A DNA stretch of 64,000 nucleotides from Myxococcus terminator_A. GTDB taxonomy: Bacteria > Myxococcota > Myxococcia > Myxococcales > Myxococcaceae. The stretch lies in the NCBI GenBank assembly GCA_049194865.1, contig JBLZWL010000056.1:1-64000 (forward strand), in the 5' to 3' direction. Within the stretch, counting starts at the first letter, position 1. Each line of letters starts with the position of its first letter. Both the position numbers and the translations under genes were made by a program. A model generated the notes under the pieces. That model made no database searches. It was not told where the DNA came from and saw only the letters and a program-made list of their open reading frames with translations. Shown piece after piece: positions 61,197 to 64,000 of the stretch.

Positions 61197-61775
61197 ATGG
61201 CCATCAAGGTTCCAGGCAAGCGGTACGGCAAGCGGCTCGAACACTCCAAGGTGTTCGGGCACGGCGCCGCCCACGCGAAGCGCAGCGGCTACTCCGACCT
61301 GCTCATCACTCCGCTGGTCGACATGTTCGTCATCATCGTGCTCTTCCTCATCGCGAACTTCTCCGCGACGGGCGAGGTGCTGATGATGACCAAGGACATC
61401 CAGCTCCCGGAGGCGGTCCACGTCCAGGAAGTGGAGATGCACCCCGTCGTCATGGTGTCCGGCGAGCAGGTGAGCGTGTCCGGCACCATCGTCGGCCGCG
61501 TGGAGGACTTCTCCAAGGACGAGTACCTCAACATCCCCGCGCTGGAAGAGAAGCTGCGGGACATGAAGAAGCAGTTCGAGGACCTGCACGCGATGGCGAA
61601 CGACGACGCCAACACGTTCAAGGGCGACATCAACATCCAGGCGCACAAGGATGTGGAGTACGCCATCATCAAGCGGGTGATGTTCAGCTGCGCCACGGCC
61701 GGCTACAACAACATCAACTTCGCGGTGCTGACCGTCGCGGGACCGGACGACGCCACCGCCGCGGTCACTCCCTGA
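61197..61775 (+). CDS. aglS: ExbD/TolR-family stator protein, AglS-like
   Basis: A 192-residue protein with a basic N-terminus (about 30 residues, Lys/Arg/His-rich) and a single transmembrane helix SDLLITPLVDMFVIIVLFLIANFS with the family aspartate D42. The periplasmic domain is longer than in AglQ because of an inserted charged helix (MKKQFEDLHAMANDDANTFK). It ends the three-gene motor operon, followed by a strong intrinsic terminator. The two ExbD proteins are clearly different in sequence, so they are old paralogues, as expected for AglQ and AglS. Confidence 0.8.
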   Translation: MAIKVPGKRYGKRLEHSKVFGHGAAHAKRSGYSDLLITPLVDMFVIIVLFLIANFSATGEVLMMTKDIQLPEAVHVQEVEMHPVVMVSGEQVSVSGTIVGRVEDFSKDEYLNIPALEEKLRDMKKQFEDLHAMANDDANTFKGDINIQAHKDVEYAIIKRVMFSCATAGYNNINFAVLTVAGPDDATAAVTP

Positions 61776-61805
61776 GAGACCGCTGAACGGGCCTCGAAGC
61801 CCTGA

Positions 61806-61841
61806 ACGCCCCGGCCCTGTTGGCTGGGGCGTTTTTGTTTT
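61806..61841 (+). terminator. Intrinsic terminator after aglS
   Basis: ACGCCCCGGCC / GGCTGGGGCGT (one G-U pair), five-base loop, then TTTTTGTTTT. It ends 18 bases before the next start codon, so the HAD gene must have its own promoter or depend on read-through. Confidence 0.9.
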
Positions 61842-61859
61842 CCCGGGAGACCTCATCAC

Positions 61860-62519
61860 ATGCAGCTTCGTGCCGTCTTCTTCGACCTGGATGGGACACT
61901 GGTGGATTCGCTGGGGGACATCGCGGACGCGATGAACCATGCGCTGGCACACCACGGCCTGCCCACGCATCCGGAGCCTGCCTACCGTCGCTTCGTCGGT
62001 GAGGGGGTGAGGGAGCTGGCGCGCAGGGCGGTGCCCGCGGGCCGTGAGGACCTGGCCGCGCCGGTGCTGGAGACGTATCGCGCGTACTACGACGAGCACC
62101 TCTTCGACCGGACCGCGTCCTACCCCGGCATCCCCGCGCTGCTGGCGACGCTGGCGGAGCAGGGCGTGGTGATGGGCGTGCTCAGCAACAAGTCGGACAG
62201 CTTCGTGAAGCGGCTGGTGGAGCGGCTGTTGCCGGGTGTGGCCTTCGCTCGGGTGTATGGCGAGCGGCCAGGGGTGCCTCGCAAGCCGGACCCGACGGCG
62301 GTGCTGGGGATGGCGGCGGAGCTGGAGCTGGCCCCTGGCGTGTGCGGCTTCGTGGGCGACACGGCCGTGGACATGGAGACGGCGCGCGCGGCGGGCATGT
62401 ACGGCGTGGGCGTGACGTGGGGCTTCCGCGACGCGGAGGAGCTGCATGCGCACGGCGCGCGCGCGGTGGCCACGACGGCGGAGGAGCTGCTCACGGCGCT
62501 GCGCTCGGCGCGCTTCTGA
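61860..62519 (+). CDS. HAD-family hydrolase, phosphoglycolate-phosphatase-like
   Basis: A 219-residue HAD subfamily IA enzyme: DLDGT (D9, D11) in FFDLDGTLVDSLGD, motif II in VLSNKSD, the lysine in PRKPDPTAV and motif IV in CGFVGDTAVDMETARAAGM. Length and the DS/ITEAMNHAL-like cap fit Gph, which hydrolyses 2-phosphoglycolate formed during DNA repair; other small phosphate esters are possible. It starts just after the aglS terminator. Its stop is 19 bases from the convergent AraC gene. Confidence 0.88.
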   Translation: MQLRAVFFDLDGTLVDSLGDIADAMNHALAHHGLPTHPEPAYRRFVGEGVRELARRAVPAGREDLAAPVLETYRAYYDEHLFDRTASYPGIPALLATLAEQGVVMGVLSNKSDSFVKRLVERLLPGVAFARVYGERPGVPRKPDPTAVLGMAAELELAPGVCGFVGDTAVDMETARAAGMYGVGVTWGFRDAEELHAHGARAVATTAEELLTALRSARF

Positions 62520-62538
62520 GTGGAGGTGGCCTCGCGGC

Positions 62539-63330
62539 TCAGGCGCCGGGGGGCGTCAGGGTCTTCCTGACAGCGCCCGGTGTCTTGCCGTAGCGACGCT
62601 GGAAGGCGTTGCCCAGGTGGCCCTGGTTGGCGAAGCCCGCCTCCAGCGCCACGTCGGCCAGGGGCAGGTGTGTGTCCAGGAGCAGCGCGAGCGCATGTCG
62701 CAGCCGCGCTTCCTGGAGGTGCTGATGGATGCCGGTGCCCATCACCTTGCGGAAGACGCGGCACGCGTGGAATGCGGACACGCCCGCGCTCCGGGCCAGG
62801 GACTCCACGGAGGCTCGCGCGTCGAAGTGGAGTGACGCCTCGTGGGCGATGGCCTCGGCGATATCGCGCTCGCGTCGGCTCACCGAGGTGTCCGGCCGCT
62901 CTGTGGGGGAGAGGACGAGGGCCAGGCTCTCCTCCAGCTTGACGCGGTCCACGGGCTCGCCCCGCGTCGCGCGGGCCAGCAGGGACTGGAGCCGCACGTA
63001 CGCTTCGGCGCTGACCGGGAACGTCGTCGTCTCCGCCTGGGGGCATTGGCTCAGCCACGGGCCACGCACGGAGAGACACGCGTCGCCTCCGCCGTGCGGA
63101 TGGCGGATTTCACAGGGCCGGCGCGGGTGCATGCGCAGGCCGACACCCGGCGCCACCACGGCGCGTGTCCGCGCGTCGCGGAACTGGAAGCGACCGTGGA
63201 GCGCGAGGATGACGCGCTCGCTGTCCACGCCTTCCTCCTTCGGCCGGGGGCTGTCGTGTCCATCGCAGGTCACCCGGGCGAGCTGAAGGTCCGGGGCGCT
63301 GAACAAGAGCGAGGCGTGCAGGCGCGGCAT
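62539..63330 (-). CDS. AraC-family transcriptional regulator
   Basis: A 263-residue regulator. The C-terminal 100 residues contain two helix-turn-helix units (VESLARSAGVSAFHACRVFRKVMGTGIHQHL and LPLADVALEAGFANQGHLGNAFQRRYGKTPGAVRK, read in parts), the AraC signature. The N-terminal part is a cupin-like sensor (VILALHGRFQFRDARTRAVVAPGVGLRMHP). The start ATG at 63330 lies directly against an inverted repeat that may be its own operator. Divergent from the DUF1089 gene, which is the obvious possible target. Confidence 0.86.
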   Translation of the reverse strand: MPRLHASLLFSAPDLQLARVTCDGHDSPRPKEEGVDSERVILALHGRFQFRDARTRAVVAPGVGLRMHPRRPCEIRHPHGGGDACLSVRGPWLSQCPQAETTTFPVSAEAYVRLQSLLARATRGEPVDRVKLEESLALVLSPTERPDTSVSRRERDIAEAIAHEASLHFDARASVESLARSAGVSAFHACRVFRKVMGTGIHQHLQEARLRHALALLLDTHLPLADVALEAGFANQGHLGNAFQRRYGKTPGAVRKTLTPPGA

Positions 63331-63331
63331 G

Positions 63332-63354
63332 CCGTCACGATGGCGTGGTGACGG
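63332..63354. promoter_or_regulatory. Inverted repeat at the start of the AraC-family gene
   Basis: CCGTCAC and GTGACGG separated by nine bases, so half-site centres are 16 bases apart. It begins one base upstream of the regulator's ATG, in the divergent promoter region, and is a candidate autoregulatory site. Confidence 0.4.
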
Positions 63355-63493
63355 GGGCACGGCAAGGGTGAGCAGGGTGTGCTCGCGAACAGTGGGAGCA
63401 AGGATGTGTAAGACGGCCCGGCTCGCGCTGCCTAGGGTTTGCCTCGACTTCGGTGAGGCGCCGACGCTCCTCTTCCCTTCGCGAGCACTCCTC

Positions 63494-64000
63494 ATGACCT
63501 CTCCCCAGGACGACATGGACTCCAACTCGGGCTCGACGCGGCGGTGTCTCCGCGCGTGGCAATGGACGCGACAGGACCAGCCCGGGAGCGAGTACTGCGA
63601 GCTGCGGGAGTTCGACGGCGGCTGGGAGTTGGCGGGCTCCGTGGTGGTCGCGGAGGAGGGGGTGCCCTTCCTCGCGGAGTACACCGTCACGTGCGATTCG
63701 CGGTGGATGACGCGGGAGGCGCGCATCCTGATGCATGGTGGTGACGCGCCACGCTCACTCGTCCTCCGGGTGGACGAGCAGCAGCGGTGGTGGCGAGGCG
63801 ACGAGGAGGTCGCCCAGTTCCGTGGCTGCACGGATGTGGACCTGGGCTTCACGCCCTCCACGAACACGCTGCCCATCCGTCGGCTGTCGCTGCCGGTGGG
63901 ACAGTCGAGCGACGTGACGGCGGCATGGGTGCGCATGCCGGACCTGGCGCTGCTGCCGCTGCCGCAGCGCTACACGCGGCTTTCGCCCACTCGCTTCCGG
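63494..64000 (+). CDS. Putative glycolipid-binding protein, DUF1089 family (3' end outside window)
   Basis: The visible 169 codons run off the right edge without a stop. The protein starts MTSPQDDMDSNSGSTRRCLRAW and contains DVDLGFTPSTNTLPIRRL, the most conserved stretch of the DUF1089/putative glycolipid-binding family, plus WRGDEEVAQFRGCTD before it. No signal peptide, so probably cytoplasmic. Family members are small (about 190 residues); here about 20 residues are missing. Divergent from the AraC-family regulator. Confidence 0.82.
   Translation, partial: MTSPQDDMDSNSGSTRRCLRAWQWTRQDQPGSEYCELREFDGGWELAGSVVVAEEGVPFLAEYTVTCDSRWMTREARILMHGGDAPRSLVLRVDEQQRWWRGDEEVAQFRGCTDVDLGFTPSTNTLPIRRLSLPVGQSSDVTAAWVRMPDLALLPLPQRYTRLSPTRFR

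Noticed and set aside
59814..61775. Assignment of the three motor genes to a Tol-Pal or TonB-ExbBD system
   Set aside because: No tolA, tolB, pal or tonB gene is near, and two distinct ExbD genes after one ExbB fit AglRQS better.

Overview
The window is high-GC, densely coded DNA from a myxobacterium, most likely a member of the Myxococcaceae. Three things point there: a TraA/TraB outer-membrane-exchange pair (PA14-like plus Cys-rich receptor with a MYXO-CTERM-type tail, and an OmpA/thrombospondin-3 partner), a three-gene ExbB/ExbD/ExbD set that matches the AglRQS gliding motor, and an unusual number of lipoproteins with Ser/Thr kinase, PAS/GAF kinase, HEAT and Cys-rich architectures. From memory, traA (MXAN_6895) and aglRQS (MXAN_6860-6862) lie about 35 genes apart in Myxococcus xanthus, which agrees with their spacing here. 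That match is recalled, not computed.

Layout. 1-6.6 kb: 3' part of a Ser/Thr kinase-AAA-TPR protein, a HEAT-like protein and an HD-domain protein on the + strand. 6.8-11.8 kb: an Ig-like lipoprotein facing the minus-strand traA-traB operon, with two identical hairpins between them. 11.9-20.2 kb: glycosyltransferase, a DAC-fold-like sensor, a dynamin-type GTPase, a thioredoxin lipoprotein, a metallophosphatase whose 3' end is repeated in tandem (57-bp unit), and a LuxR-type regulator. 20.7-28.6 kb: a Ser-rich lipoprotein coupled to a DUF4105 protein, then single housekeeping-like genes (dienelactone hydrolase, GreB-like factor, MBL hydrolase, methyltransferase). 28.7-36.9 kb: five genes, all predicted lipoproteins, whose stop and start codons overlap at every junction. 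I regard this as the best candidate for an undescribed surface system. 37-46 kb: pteridine reductase, FolB-cupin fusion, queuosine-precursor transporter, a PhaE-like/PhaC/hydrolase operon, an M23 peptidase and a YdfG-type SDR. 46-59.5 kb: beta-helix lipoprotein, a pair of overlapping sensor kinases (the first lacking an ATPase domain), a 1668-residue polytopic membrane protein, MsrB-MsrA fusion and a stand-alone MshEN-like protein. 59.7-61.8 kb: aglRQS, with a consensus promoter upstream and a strong terminator downstream. 61.9-64 kb: phosphoglycolate-phosphatase-like HAD, an AraC regulator and a partial glycolipid-binding (DUF1089) gene.

Functional themes are the cell envelope, surface recognition, motility and signalling. 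I found no rRNA, tRNA, insertion sequence, prophage or CRISPR array. Several genes start 6-8 bases after a TAnnnT -10-like box and have no Shine-Dalgarno sequence, which suggests leaderless transcripts. Start codons are my choices from SD, overlap and signal-peptide logic. Functions rest on motifs read by eye, with no database search.
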